Of a stretch of DNA of 64,000 nt, positions 1 through 7,918 are shown piece after piece. Each line of letters begins with the position of its first letter. Within the stretch, counting starts at the first letter, position 1. The notes below the pieces were generated by a model that was not told where the DNA came from, searched no databases, and was given only the letters and a program-made list of their open reading frames with translations. A program made the translations under genes and the position numbers. This DNA comes from CAYQJS01 sp964417895 (GTDB lineage: Bacteria; Chloroflexota; UBA6077; SHYK01): positions 15,848 through 79,847 of the forward strand of contig CAYQJS010000019.1 of NCBI GenBank assembly GCA_964417895.1. The letters run 5' to 3'.

Positions 1-2
1 CT

Positions 3-737
3 CAGCCCATTCCACGTCCAGCGTCGTTCAACCGCGCGACCGGGCTCACGCCCAGGCAGTACGCGGCCGCTCGGCGCCTCGAGCGCGTCAAGGCCGGACT
101 CAAGAACGGCGCCACTGTGACCGACGCAATGTACGACGCCGGCTACCAGTCGAGCCGCGCATTCTACGCGACGGCCCGCGATCAGCTCGGCATGAGTCCC
201 GGCGCCTACAAGGCAAGTGGTCGAGGAGAGCGCGTCGTGTATGGCATGGTCGACAGCCCGCTCGGGCGCATGCTTATCGCTGCGACGGAGCGAGGCGTGT
301 GCGCGCTGCGATTCGGCCAGGACGACTTCCTCGTACGGGCGCTGGAGACCGAGTTCGCGAGCGCCACGCTTGTCCACGACCCAACGGCGGTCGCCCCGTA
401 CGCGCAGACCATCCTGGGCCACCTGGCGGGGCGGCAGCTATACCTCGACGTGCCATTCGATGTCCAGGCAACGGACTTTCAGCAAAGCGTTTGGGCAGCG
501 CTACGTCAGATCCCCTATGGCGAGACGCGAACATACAAGGAGGTCGCCGAGATGATCGGTCGGCCGAGCGCTGTGCGTGCAGTGGCGCAGGCCTGCGCCA
601 CCAATCCTGTGCCGCTGATCGTGCCCTGCCACCGAGTCGTGCGCGCCAATGGTGAGCTCGGCGGCTACCGCTGGGGCGCCGAGCGCAAGCAGATTCTTCT
701 CCGCGGCGAACGGAACCGCGGCCAGCCAGTCGGATGA
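3..737 (+). CDS. ada: Ada-type O6-methylguanine-DNA methyltransferase, 5' truncated by window edge
   Basis: Repairs O6-alkylguanine (and, in full-length Ada, acts as a methylation-responsive regulator) by irreversible transfer of the alkyl group to a cysteine. The frame is open from base 3 and no stop separates it from the GTG at 117, so the gene begins left of the window. Visible residues 1-60 resemble the AraC-like HTH of Ada (FNRATGLTPRQY, then VTDAMYDAGY). Residues about 80-240 are the methyltransferase domain with the active-site PCHRVV, its Cys codon at 627-629. The N-terminal zinc domain that accepts phosphotriester methyls would lie outside the window. The stop overlaps the start of the following MFS gene by 4 nt, so the two are probably co-transcribed. 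Confidence 0.9.
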   Translation, partial: QPIPRPASFNRATGLTPRQYAAARRLERVKAGLKNGATVTDAMYDAGYQSSRAFYATARDQLGMSPGAYKASGRGERVVYGMVDSPLGRMLIAATERGVCALRFGQDDFLVRALETEFASATLVHDPTAVAPYAQTILGHLAGRQLYLDVPFDVQATDFQQSVWAALRQIPYGETRTYKEVAEMIGRPSAVRAVAQACATNPVPLIVPCHRVVRANGELGGYRWGAERKQILLRGERNRGQPVG

Positions 738-1939
738 CGGGACCAACGATGATCGACGCACCCACGCGTGTCGCCAGCCAGCGGACGCACACGCCTGCCG
801 TGGTGGGCGCGTTCATGTTCGGCCACTTCACCCATCACGTCACCAACTCACTGCTGGCGCCGCTGCTGCCCCTCATTCGCGATAGCTTCGCGCTGAGCTA
901 TGCCCAATCCGGGTTCCTGGTGTCCGCCTTCAGCGTGAGCGGCGGCCTCTCGCAGGCGCCCATCGGCGCGCTGGCCGACCGCGTCGGCAGCCGAACGGTC
1001 GTGACCGTCGGGCTACTGGGATCGGCCCTACTCTGCTTCTTCATCGGGCTCGTCGACGCCTACTGGCAACTCCTGGTCGCGCTGGTCGGGCTCGGAATCG
1101 TCGCGGGAACGTACCACGCGCCCGCCAACACGCTGCTCTCGCAGCTGTTTCCCAGGGCGCGCCTGGGCGGCGTGCTCGGGATCCATACCGTCGGTGGGAA
1201 CCTGAGCTTCTTTGCCACTCCACTCGTGGCTGGTGGCCTCGCTGCCGCCACGCTGACGTGGCGCACTCCCTACCTCTTTTTCGCCATCGCACCGCTTCTC
1301 GCGGGGCTCTTCCTCATGCGCACCTTGCCCCGTGTCCCGGGCCGAGAAGGCCGGCCCCTCGGCACGGCCGCGATGTTTCGCGAGCTGGGCGAGGTCTTCC
1401 GGGCCGTTGGGCCGCTGCTGGGGCTCGCCATCCTGTTTCAGATGACTTACGCGGCCACGTTCTCGTTTATCGCCCTGTTCCTGGTCGACGCGCGCGGCTT
1501 CGACCCCGTGACGGCGGCCTTCTTCGTGTCGGCTCCTTTCATCGGGGGCCTGCTCGGCTCACCCCTGGGCGGAGCGCTGTCCGACCGGCTGGGGCGCAAA
1601 CCGGTCATCGTCGCCTCTCTCGTGTGCATGGGCCCAGCACTCTTGCTGTTCACGGCGGTGGGATCGGAGTTGATCATCCCCGCCCTGGCGCTGATGGGTC
1701 TGGTGTCCTCAGCCCGCATGCCCGTGGTGGAGGGCCTGATCCTGGAGCGCGCGCCCGCCGAGCGGCGGGCGACGACTCTTGGCGCCTACTACTTCGTGGC
1801 GCAGGAGTTCGGTGGACTCGCCGCCCCCGCCGTAGGTGCACTGGCCGGGGTGGTAGGAATCGAGCAGGCCTTCGGGAGCGTGGCGCTGGCCGCGGCCCTT
1901 CTTTCGGGGTTGGTCCTCCTGTTCGCGCGGCGGCTGTAG
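734..1939 (+). CDS. MFS transporter
   Basis: A 401-aa integral membrane protein with about 12 hydrophobic segments, a normal length for the major facilitator superfamily. The loop 2-3 signature GALADRVGSR is near residue 79 and its pseudo-repeat GALSDRLGRK near residue 279. The sequence style resembles fosmidomycin-resistance-like drug exporters, but the substrate cannot be read from sequence. The ATG at 734 overlaps the ada stop (ATGA), which favours translational coupling. An in-frame ATG at 749 is an alternative start. Confidence 0.85.
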   Translation: MTGPTMIDAPTRVASQRTHTPAVVGAFMFGHFTHHVTNSLLAPLLPLIRDSFALSYAQSGFLVSAFSVSGGLSQAPIGALADRVGSRTVVTVGLLGSALLCFFIGLVDAYWQLLVALVGLGIVAGTYHAPANTLLSQLFPRARLGGVLGIHTVGGNLSFFATPLVAGGLAAATLTWRTPYLFFAIAPLLAGLFLMRTLPRVPGREGRPLGTAAMFRELGEVFRAVGPLLGLAILFQMTYAATFSFIALFLVDARGFDPVTAAFFVSAPFIGGLLGSPLGGALSDRLGRKPVIVASLVCMGPALLLFTAVGSELIIPALALMGLVSSARMPVVEGLILERAPAERRATTLGAYYFVAQEFGGLAAPAVGALAGVVGIEQAFGSVALAAALLSGLVLLFARRL

Positions 1940-1961
1940 ATCATCTGGGGGGTTGCGCTCC

Positions 1962-2651
1962 GTGCCACCGCTGGCTTTGATCAATGCCAAGGACGGGCTG
2001 GAGATTTCCTTCCGCCCGGAGCGGCTGTTCTTGGCCGGCTATACGGGGCGGGATCGCGACCACGTGCTGCGGCACATCGAAGAGCTCGCCGCGGAGGGGA
2101 TTCCGGCCCCTGAGAGGGTGCCTGAGGTGTACCCCGGCGTCGCCGACAAGGTCCAGGTGGGGGGACAGCTGCCGCCTGGACGCGGCTGGGCCTCCGGGGA
2201 GGTCGAATACGTCCTGCTCGTGACCCCCCACGGAACGCTGGTCGGCGTGGGAAGCGACCACACCGACCGCGAGCTCGAGCGCGCCTCTGTCGTGGCGTCG
2301 AAGCAGGCGTTCCCCAAGATCATCGGCCAGCGGGTATGGCCGCTGGCCAGCCTGGCTCCCCAGTGGGACGATTGCACGTTGAGGAGCTGGGTCACGTTGG
2401 CGGGAGAGAGGCGGCTCTACCAGGACGGATCGCTGGGCAGTCTCATCGCCCCACAAGACCTGCCAGGGCTTATATCCCCGTCAGACTGTCGGGCCGGGAC
2501 GGTCATCTTTTCCGGGACCGTGCCTGCAACGATGCCTGCCCCGAAGGCGGGACTCGTTCGCTTCGAGGGTGCGATCGTCGGCGCCGACGGGACGCCGCTC
2601 GTATCCTGCACCTACGTGTACGAAGCCGCGCCTGCAACCCGCGGCCCCTAA
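1962..2651 (+). CDS. DUF2848 family protein
   Basis: A 229-aa soluble protein matching the DUF2848 pattern as I know it: GYTGRD near the N-terminus, GVGSDHTDRELE in the middle, ASKQAFPKIIGQ, then WDDCTLRSW and a late YQDGSLG. These proteins are thought to resemble fumarylacetoacetate-hydrolase-like enzymes and often sit in catabolic clusters; the reaction is unknown. I chose GTG 1962 because a GGGGGG Shine-Dalgarno at 1947-1952 is 9 nt away, whereas the upstream TTG at 1953 directly abuts it. It lies 22 bp after the MFS stop and 33 bp before the cupin gene, probably in one operon. Confidence 0.75.
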   Translation: MPPLALINAKDGLEISFRPERLFLAGYTGRDRDHVLRHIEELAAEGIPAPERVPEVYPGVADKVQVGGQLPPGRGWASGEVEYVLLVTPHGTLVGVGSDHTDRELERASVVASKQAFPKIIGQRVWPLASLAPQWDDCTLRSWVTLAGERRLYQDGSLGSLIAPQDLPGLISPSDCRAGTVIFSGTVPATMPAPKAGLVRFEGAIVGADGTPLVSCTYVYEAAPATRGP

Positions 2652-2684
2652 CGAGGGCTGGAATGAGGATGTCTGGAGAAACAG

Positions 2685-3029
2685 ATGCCTAAGCCTGAGT
2701 TCGAGTTCTTCGACCCGTCGAGCGTGGCCGGCCGTCCCGTCGGCGGAATCCCGGGCCTCACAGAGAAGATCCTGAGCCACGATCCGGCGACGGGCGACTA
2801 CACGCGCATGCTGCGCTTCGAGCCCGGCACTGATACGACGCCCATGGGCGTTCAGCGCCACGACTTCTGGGAAGAGGTGTGGATCGTGGAGGGCGGTATC
2901 GACGACATCACGCTGGATACGACGTTCACTGCGGGGATGTACGCGTGCCGACCGCCCGGCATGCCGCACGGGCCGTGGCGGTCGCCCAACGGCTGTACCA
3001 CGTTCGAGGTCAGGTACTACCGACGCTAG
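2685..3029 (+). CDS. cupin-domain protein
   Basis: A 114-aa single-domain cupin. Metal-ligand candidates are His59 (VQRHDFWEEVW), Glu63/Glu64 and His95 (GMPHGPW); the turn WIVEGGIDD fits the first cupin motif. It resembles ChrR/acetylacetone-cleaving cupins in length and layout. The likely role is a small metal-dependent dioxygenase, isomerase or sensor acting with DUF2848. ATG 2685 has GGAG 7 nt upstream. It is the last gene of the apparent ada-MFS-DUF2848-cupin run and is followed by a GC-rich hairpin repeat. Confidence 0.75.
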   Translation: MPKPEFEFFDPSSVAGRPVGGIPGLTEKILSHDPATGDYTRMLRFEPGTDTTPMGVQRHDFWEEVWIVEGGIDDITLDTTFTAGMYACRPPGMPHGPWRSPNGCTTFEVRYYRR

Positions 3030-3062
3030 CGACCCGTGTCCAGCGCCCAGATCAGGGCATGT

Positions 3063-3120
3063 CGAGGGGGAGGGAAAGCTGCCGCCTCCCCCCTTGCGGG
3101 GGAGGGTTGGGGTGGGGGGT
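3063..3120. repeat. GC-rich REP-like palindrome
   Basis: Noncoding G-rich block with a hairpin (CTCCCCC ... GGGGGAG, 3086-3104) followed by the phrase GGGTTGGGGTGG. Related blocks occur at 14010-14043, 20762-20846, 36504-36588 and 37866-37914, so it is one copy of a dispersed intergenic repeat. It may also act as a terminator for the cupin operon. Confidence 0.6.
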
Positions 3121-3142
3121 CACGAAATTCGGCGATCTCCTG

Positions 3143-3292
3143 CTAGCCTGTGCTGTCCTCGGGGCTCGCTGGCCGCGGCGGGAGGATCTCTCGGCGAATC
3201 CTGGCCGCCTCGTCGCGTCGTTGGCGGGCCTCTTTTTTTGCCTGTCGCCGGCGAGTGTTCATCGCCGAAATGATGCGCTCTTTCTTCGCCAT
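3143..3292 (-). CDS. small basic protein of unknown function (leaderless)
   Basis: A 49-aa highly basic protein starting MAKKERIISAMNTRRRQAKK. No family is recognised. Support comes from its promoter geometry: TACAAT at 3301-3306 (reverse strand) ends 8 nt before the ATG at 3292, the same arrangement seen before the genes at 7060, 12381 and 30748. The longer in-frame ORF starting at 3490 has no such signal. It fills the otherwise empty gap between the cupin and SBP genes. Coding status is uncertain. Confidence 0.4.
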   Translation of the reverse strand: MAKKERIISAMNTRRRQAKKEARQRRDEAARIRREILPPRPASPEDSTG

Positions 3293-3300
3293 GTTGGAGC

Positions 3301-3306
3301 ATTGTA
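3301..3306 (-). promoter_or_regulatory. -10 box TACAAT for leaderless transcript
   Basis: TACAAT on the reverse strand, 8 nt upstream of ATG 3292. There is no convincing -35. The distance puts the transcription start at or next to the start codon. Confidence 0.4.
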
Positions 3307-3495
3307 CCCAAGTCAGAGAGCGACCGTGAGGCCCTCGGCGGCCCCCAGCAACTCCATCTCTGATCCATACGCCGCGGCGCGCCAACTGGCTCTGCTTCGC
3401 GTCGGTTCGAGAGCGCCTTATAATTTTCATGCTTGCCCCCAAGTTTCCCCTCCATGCAATGGTGAGTATCACATGTTGGTGGCCCGACAAGGCGC

Positions 3496-5250
3496 GTGGC
3501 TCCGCTGGTGAGGGATGTTGCTCTGCCGGACGTCACCCGACGGCAGTTCCTTCGCATGCTCGCCGGTGCCCTCGCGGCCTCGGCCTGCGGACCGTCCGTC
3601 GGCCCTGGGCGATTCAGCCAACCGGTGCGCGATGGCGCCTCCGGCGCGTCGAGCCCCATCATCGTCGCCGTGGGTGGCGAGCCCCGAACGCTCGTGCCGT
3701 CGGTGGCGGGCGCTGGGGGCGCGTCGTCCGAGCATCTGTTCGAGCTGATCCACCAGTCCCTGGTGACCTACGACGACCAGGCGCAACCGGTGCCGCGCGT
3801 GGCGCGCGCCCTTCCCTCCCTGGAGAATGGCACGTGGCGCGTCCACGCGGATGGCACGATGGAGACGGTGTGGCAGCTGCGCGATGACGTGCGTTGGCAC
3901 GATGGGCGTCCGTTCACAGCGGACGACGTGGTTTTCAGCTGGCGCGTGTTCAACGATCCCGCCATCCCGGTCACGTCGCGGCGCGTGGCTCGCTTGATCG
4001 AGGCTATCGATGCCCCAAACCCACACACGGCGGTCATGCATTGGCGGGCGCGCTATGCCTTCGCCGACCAGATCTCCGCCTACGACCTCACGCTTCTGCC
4101 CGCCCACCTGCTAGCAGCCTCGTTCGAGCTGAGACGCGAGCAGATGGCGGGCCACCCGTACTGGCGGAACGAGTTCATCGGGCTGGGCCCATTCCGGGTG
4201 GAGCGATGGCCGTCCGGCAGCTCCATCGAGCTGGCGGCGTACGATCGATACTTTCTCGGCCCTCCGCGCGCGAGCGAGGTATCCGTACGTTTTCTCCCCG
4301 ATGACAACTCGGCCATGGCGGCAGCCCTGGCCGGCACGGTGGACGTGGTGCTTCCCCGTAGGGCGGTGCACGGCGTGGTTCGGAGCGTGCGCGAGCGATG
4401 GACCGCCGGGGGTGAGGGGGTCCTTTCCGTCCTTCCGGGCAACAGCTGGCTCTTTCTGGCGCCACAGTTCGCGGGGCCCCAACCGGAGGAGCTGCTCGAT
4501 CCGCGCATCCGCGCGGCTCTGGCCGACGCACTGGACACGGCCACCATCGCCGAGGCCGTGGCAGGTGATCGCTCGTTAGCGTCCAACCTGTGGGTACCCG
4601 TGGGAGACCCTCGATATCGCACCATATCCGAGGGCGCGGCGCGCCACGATTACAGCCCCGAGCGCGCCCGCGAGCTGTTCCGCGATGCGGGTTGGCGACG
4701 AGAGGCCACCGACGACGTGCTGGTGAAGCAAGGGCGCCGGTTCGAGATCGAGCTCACCACTACGACGGGGCTGGAGAGGGCCGCGGCGCTGGTGGCTGAG
4801 TACTGGCGGGAAGTGGGCGTAGCAGTCCACGAGACGGTGCTCTCCCTGGGTGCGGTGACGGACCGCCAGGGTCGGGCCGGATACTCAGGTGTGGAGCTGG
4901 CCGCCGGCATTCCCAACCTCGCGCTGCTGGATGGCCGGCTCCATAGCTCGAACGCGCCAGCTCCCGAAAACCAGTGGGTGGGCGCGAACCGAGGCCATTA
5001 CGCCAGCCGCGAGCTGGATGCGCTCCTCGACAATCTATGGATTACCCTCGAGCGTGGCGAGCGGGAGGCAATCGAGCGCGACGTCGCTCGCTTCATCTCG
5101 TCGGAGCTGCCCATCATCGGCCTGTTCTTCTACCCGAGTATGGCCATGGTTCGGCGCGAGGTGCGCAACTCGCGCGTCCCCCGAACCGTATCGCCCGTCG
5201 GCCGCCTGTCCATGACCTGGAATGCCCATGAATGGGAAAAAACGGGTTAG
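3496..5250 (+). CDS. ABC transporter family-5 solute-binding lipoprotein, Tat-like signal
   Basis: A 584-aa extracytoplasmic solute-binding protein of the SBP_bac_5 family (peptide, opine, nickel and sugar oligomer binders). The N-terminus carries a twin-arginine-like motif TRRQFLRM (residues 14-21) and a lipobox ending at Cys31 (AASAC), so it is probably exported folded and anchored as a lipoprotein. The family core NGTWRVHADGTMETVWQLR...WHDGRPFTADD is present. The C-terminus TWNAHEWEK matches the WNxHEW ending of most SBPs in this window. No permease or ATPase gene is nearby. The start GTG 3496 is a choice; GTG 3508 is also possible. TATAAT at 3419-3424 could be its promoter. Confidence 0.88.
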   Translation: MAPLVRDVALPDVTRRQFLRMLAGALAASACGPSVGPGRFSQPVRDGASGASSPIIVAVGGEPRTLVPSVAGAGGASSEHLFELIHQSLVTYDDQAQPVPRVARALPSLENGTWRVHADGTMETVWQLRDDVRWHDGRPFTADDVVFSWRVFNDPAIPVTSRRVARLIEAIDAPNPHTAVMHWRARYAFADQISAYDLTLLPAHLLAASFELRREQMAGHPYWRNEFIGLGPFRVERWPSGSSIELAAYDRYFLGPPRASEVSVRFLPDDNSAMAAALAGTVDVVLPRRAVHGVVRSVRERWTAGGEGVLSVLPGNSWLFLAPQFAGPQPEELLDPRIRAALADALDTATIAEAVAGDRSLASNLWVPVGDPRYRTISEGAARHDYSPERARELFRDAGWRREATDDVLVKQGRRFEIELTTTTGLERAAALVAEYWREVGVAVHETVLSLGAVTDRQGRAGYSGVELAAGIPNLALLDGRLHSSNAPAPENQWVGANRGHYASRELDALLDNLWITLERGEREAIERDVARFISSELPIIGLFFYPSMAMVRREVRNSRVPRTVSPVGRLSMTWNAHEWEKTG

Positions 5251-5253
5251 GCC

Positions 5254-5811
5254 ATGCAACCTGGGCAGATCGTCATCCTGGTGGTCCTGCTGTTCTCGGT
5301 GTTCCTCGGTTGGGTGTTGTACCGAGGGCGCACGGCGGGCGTCAGGCTCTATCTTGTCGCGGTTGCCGTGGCCGCTTCGCTCCTGCTCGGTAGCCTGGCC
5401 CACGTCCTCGATGCCCAAGGCGCTGCTGAGGTGCTGAACCTCACCGCGATCGCGCTGTCTCTGGCGGCGCTGCCGTCCCACCCTGGGCTGTGGGAGGACC
5501 AGATCCGGGCTGATCTGGAGCGAACACGGCTCTATCAACGCTGGCAGCCCGCCGACGCTCTCTCATGGCGCGGGTGGCTGAAGCTCGTGGACCGCGTCGG
5601 CGCCCGAGCAGCAGCTCTCTCGTATCTCGCCGTATTCGCTGTTGCCATTCTGGCGGCCGTTCTCTCAACTCTGGTCGAACCGTCCGTCGGACGCGGTTCA
5701 TCTGAGCGCACGTCGTATACGGTGCTTGCAACGCTGGGCCCGACGCTGTTCGCGGTGCTGAGCACCATGTGGATCTACCGGAGCGCCCGGCGCCTGGTGC
5801 CAGGTGCGTAG
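5254..5811 (+). CDS. hypothetical membrane protein
   Basis: A 185-aa protein with hydrophobic segments near residues 5-22, 30-50, 118-140 and 155-172; no recognised family. It starts 3 nt after the SBP stop and its end abuts the site-2 protease gene, so it probably belongs to that transcription unit. The loop around residues 72-110 is charged (ADLERTRLYQRW) and likely cytoplasmic. Confidence 0.6.
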   Translation: MQPGQIVILVVLLFSVFLGWVLYRGRTAGVRLYLVAVAVAASLLLGSLAHVLDAQGAAEVLNLTAIALSLAALPSHPGLWEDQIRADLERTRLYQRWQPADALSWRGWLKLVDRVGARAAALSYLAVFAVAILAAVLSTLVEPSVGRGSSERTSYTVLATLGPTLFAVLSTMWIYRSARRLVPGA

Positions 5812-5845
5812 GGCCCGGGCACACATGGGACCCTGGAGGTCGAGC

Positions 5846-7003
5846 ATGCCCAACACAATCCTCTTGACGCGCATCGCTGGCATTCCCATTCAGGTCCATT
5901 ACACGTGGCTCATCGCGCTGGCGCTCATCGCCTGGTCGCTCTCCCACGGCTTTTTCCCGTCCATGTTCCCGGGCTGGGATGCGGTGACCTACTGGGTGGT
6001 TGCCATCGTCTCAGCGCTGGCGCTGTTCGCATCGGTGCTGCTCCATGAGCTGAGCCACTCCCTCTTCGCCCTCGCTCGCGGACTCCGTGTCCACAGCATT
6101 ACGTTGTTCATCTTCGGTGGCGTTTCGAGCATCGCCGAGGAAGCCGAGACGCCCGGCGACGAGTTCATCGTGGCCGTCGTGGGCCCGCTGGCGAGCTTCG
6201 CGCTGGCCGCCGTTTTCTGGGTCGCGGGTCAAGTCCTCGCCCTGGGCCCCTCGCCGGTCGGCGCCATCCTCGCCTACCTCGCCTTCACGAACGTCTTGCT
6301 GGGTGCGTTTAACATGGTGCCCGGATTTCCCCTCGATGGAGGCCGTGTGCTGCGCTCCGCGATCTGGGCGGCCACGGGGAGCATGCGGCGCGCAACGCGG
6401 ATCGCCTCTTACGTTGGGCAGGGCGTGGGCTTCTTGCTCATCTTCCTGGGCGTGGCCCAGCTCCTGGGCGGCAACTTCCTGGGCGGCCTGTGGATCGCCT
6501 TCATCGGCTGGTTCCTGAACAACGGCGCGGAAACCAGCCGCCAACAGTTCGTCGTGCGCGAGAGCCTGCGGGGAGTACGGGTGGCCGACCTGATGAACTC
6601 CGAGGCGCCCGTCGCATCGCCGGCGATGAGCACCCAGGACTTCGTGTTCGACAACGTGCTCCGGCAGGGCGTTCGGGCCATGCCTGTCGTCGATGGGGGC
6701 CGCCTGGTGGGCCTCGTAAGTATCACCGACGCGAAGGAGGTGCCTCCGGAGGCCTGGTCGACCACGCCGGTCGGCACGATTATGACGCGGGCCCCTCTGA
6801 CGACAGTAACCGCCGACGAGGATCTTGCGGCGGCCCTGGAGCTGCTGGTCAATCGAAACTTCAATCAGCTGCCGGTGCTGGACGGCGGCGCCCTCGTAGG
6901 CCTCCTGACCCGCGCGGACGTGCTCCGGTTCATCCAGCTGAACGAGGAGCTCGGCCTGTCGACAAGGGCCCGTCGCCCAGCACGGCCGCGCCGTGCCGGC
7001 TGA
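5846..7003 (+). CDS. M50 site-2 protease with two CBS domains
   Basis: A 385-aa intramembrane zinc metalloprotease. HELSH at residues 67-71 is the HExxH zinc site and FPLDGGR (Asp164) is the second conserved S2P motif. Two CBS domains at about 245-300 and 308-365 probably sense adenine nucleotides, as in CBS-type SpoIVFB-like proteases. ATG 5846 was chosen because GGAGG lies 8 nt upstream; the ORF is open to 5804. S2P proteins cleave membrane-bound anti-sigma factors or other regulators; no such substrate gene is next to it. Confidence 0.88.
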   Translation: MPNTILLTRIAGIPIQVHYTWLIALALIAWSLSHGFFPSMFPGWDAVTYWVVAIVSALALFASVLLHELSHSLFALARGLRVHSITLFIFGGVSSIAEEAETPGDEFIVAVVGPLASFALAAVFWVAGQVLALGPSPVGAILAYLAFTNVLLGAFNMVPGFPLDGGRVLRSAIWAATGSMRRATRIASYVGQGVGFLLIFLGVAQLLGGNFLGGLWIAFIGWFLNNGAETSRQQFVVRESLRGVRVADLMNSEAPVASPAMSTQDFVFDNVLRQGVRAMPVVDGGRLVGLVSITDAKEVPPEAWSTTPVGTIMTRAPLTTVTADEDLAAALELLVNRNFNQLPVLDGGALVGLLTRADVLRFIQLNEELGLSTRARRPARPRRAG

Positions 7004-7044
7004 ATCGGGCAGCGAGCCCTTCGGCGCCCGACCGGGCAGGCTGG

Positions 7045-7050
7045 TACAAT
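7045..7050 (+). promoter_or_regulatory. extended -10 (TGGTACAAT) for leaderless gene
   Basis: TACAAT preceded by TGn (7042-7044), an extended -10, lies 9 nt before ATG 7060. No -35 and no Shine-Dalgarno are visible, so a leaderless mRNA is likely. Confidence 0.5.
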
Positions 7051-7059
7051 GGCCTCTTG

Positions 7060-7911
7060 ATGAACGATCACGAGAAACGCCTACGCTTCCGCGAGATCCT
7101 CAGCTCCCCTGACGGGACGGTCGCGCCGAGCGTCCCCGACCCGATGTACGCACGCCTAGTCCAGGACTGCGGCTATTCGCTCATGCATCTGGCCGGGAAT
7201 GGGATGCATCGCAGCTTGCTCCTTGCGGACCGCAGCCTCGTGACCATGACCGAGATGGCCGACCGCGCCACCACCATTGCGCGTGCGCTGGATATCCCGC
7301 TGCTCGTCGACGGCGAAACAGGCTACGGAGGACCGGAGCAGACGGCCCGGTCGGTTCAGTTCTTCGAGCGCGCGGGGGCGGCCGGCATCCGCTACGAGGA
7401 CAGCATCTTTGGCGACAACGGCATCGGCCGCATGGGCCGTGCGGCCGTGCAGACCGTCGAGCAGATGGTGGACAAGATCAAGGCCGCCACCGATGCTCGC
7501 ACCGACGAGTCCCTGGTGCTGGTGGTGCGCATGGACTCACGGCCCGTGGAGTCCTTTGGGCAGTTCCAGGAACGCATCGCCAGATACGCCGAGGCCGGCG
7601 TCGACGCCGTCGGGGTGGGGCTCTCGAACATGGAGGAGATCCGCCAGATCGGATCGAACCCGCCGGTCCCACTCGTCAACCCCTGGCCACGGAATGGCAT
7701 CAACTCCACCGCTGAGTTCTTCGCTCTCGGCTATAGGGTCGCCCTGATGACCTCCTTTGTCTCGCTGGCGGGCCTGGCTGCCGCGCGGACGATGCTTTTC
7801 GAGCTGAAGCGATCGGGCAGGGTCGACGGCTACTTCGCCGAGGTGCCGGGGTACGATGTCGTCCGCCACTGGTACGAGGACCTGGGCTTCCGCCCGACAC
7901 AGCCCTTCTAG
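7060..7911 (+). CDS. isocitrate lyase/PEP mutase superfamily protein
   Basis: A 283-aa TIM-barrel enzyme of the ICL/PEP-mutase superfamily: Mg-binding LLVDGETGYGG near residue 84 and YEDSIFGDNG near residue 112, then VVRMDSRP. The KKCGH catalytic loop of true isocitrate lyases is absent, so oxaloacetate decarboxylase, carboxyphosphonoenolpyruvate mutase or a 2-methylisocitrate-lyase-like role is more likely. These enzymes make or break C-C or C-P bonds of 2-oxo acids. The longer frame reaching back to 6490 is an overlap with the protease gene; ATG 7060 fits the leaderless promoter. It ends 7 nt before the polymerase gene. Confidence 0.8.
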   Translation: MNDHEKRLRFREILSSPDGTVAPSVPDPMYARLVQDCGYSLMHLAGNGMHRSLLLADRSLVTMTEMADRATTIARALDIPLLVDGETGYGGPEQTARSVQFFERAGAAGIRYEDSIFGDNGIGRMGRAAVQTVEQMVDKIKAATDARTDESLVLVVRMDSRPVESFGQFQERIARYAEAGVDAVGVGLSNMEEIRQIGSNPPVPLVNPWPRNGINSTAEFFALGYRVALMTSFVSLAGLAAARTMLFELKRSGRVDGYFAEVPGYDVVRHWYEDLGFRPTQPF

Positions 7912-7918
7912 CGGGAGC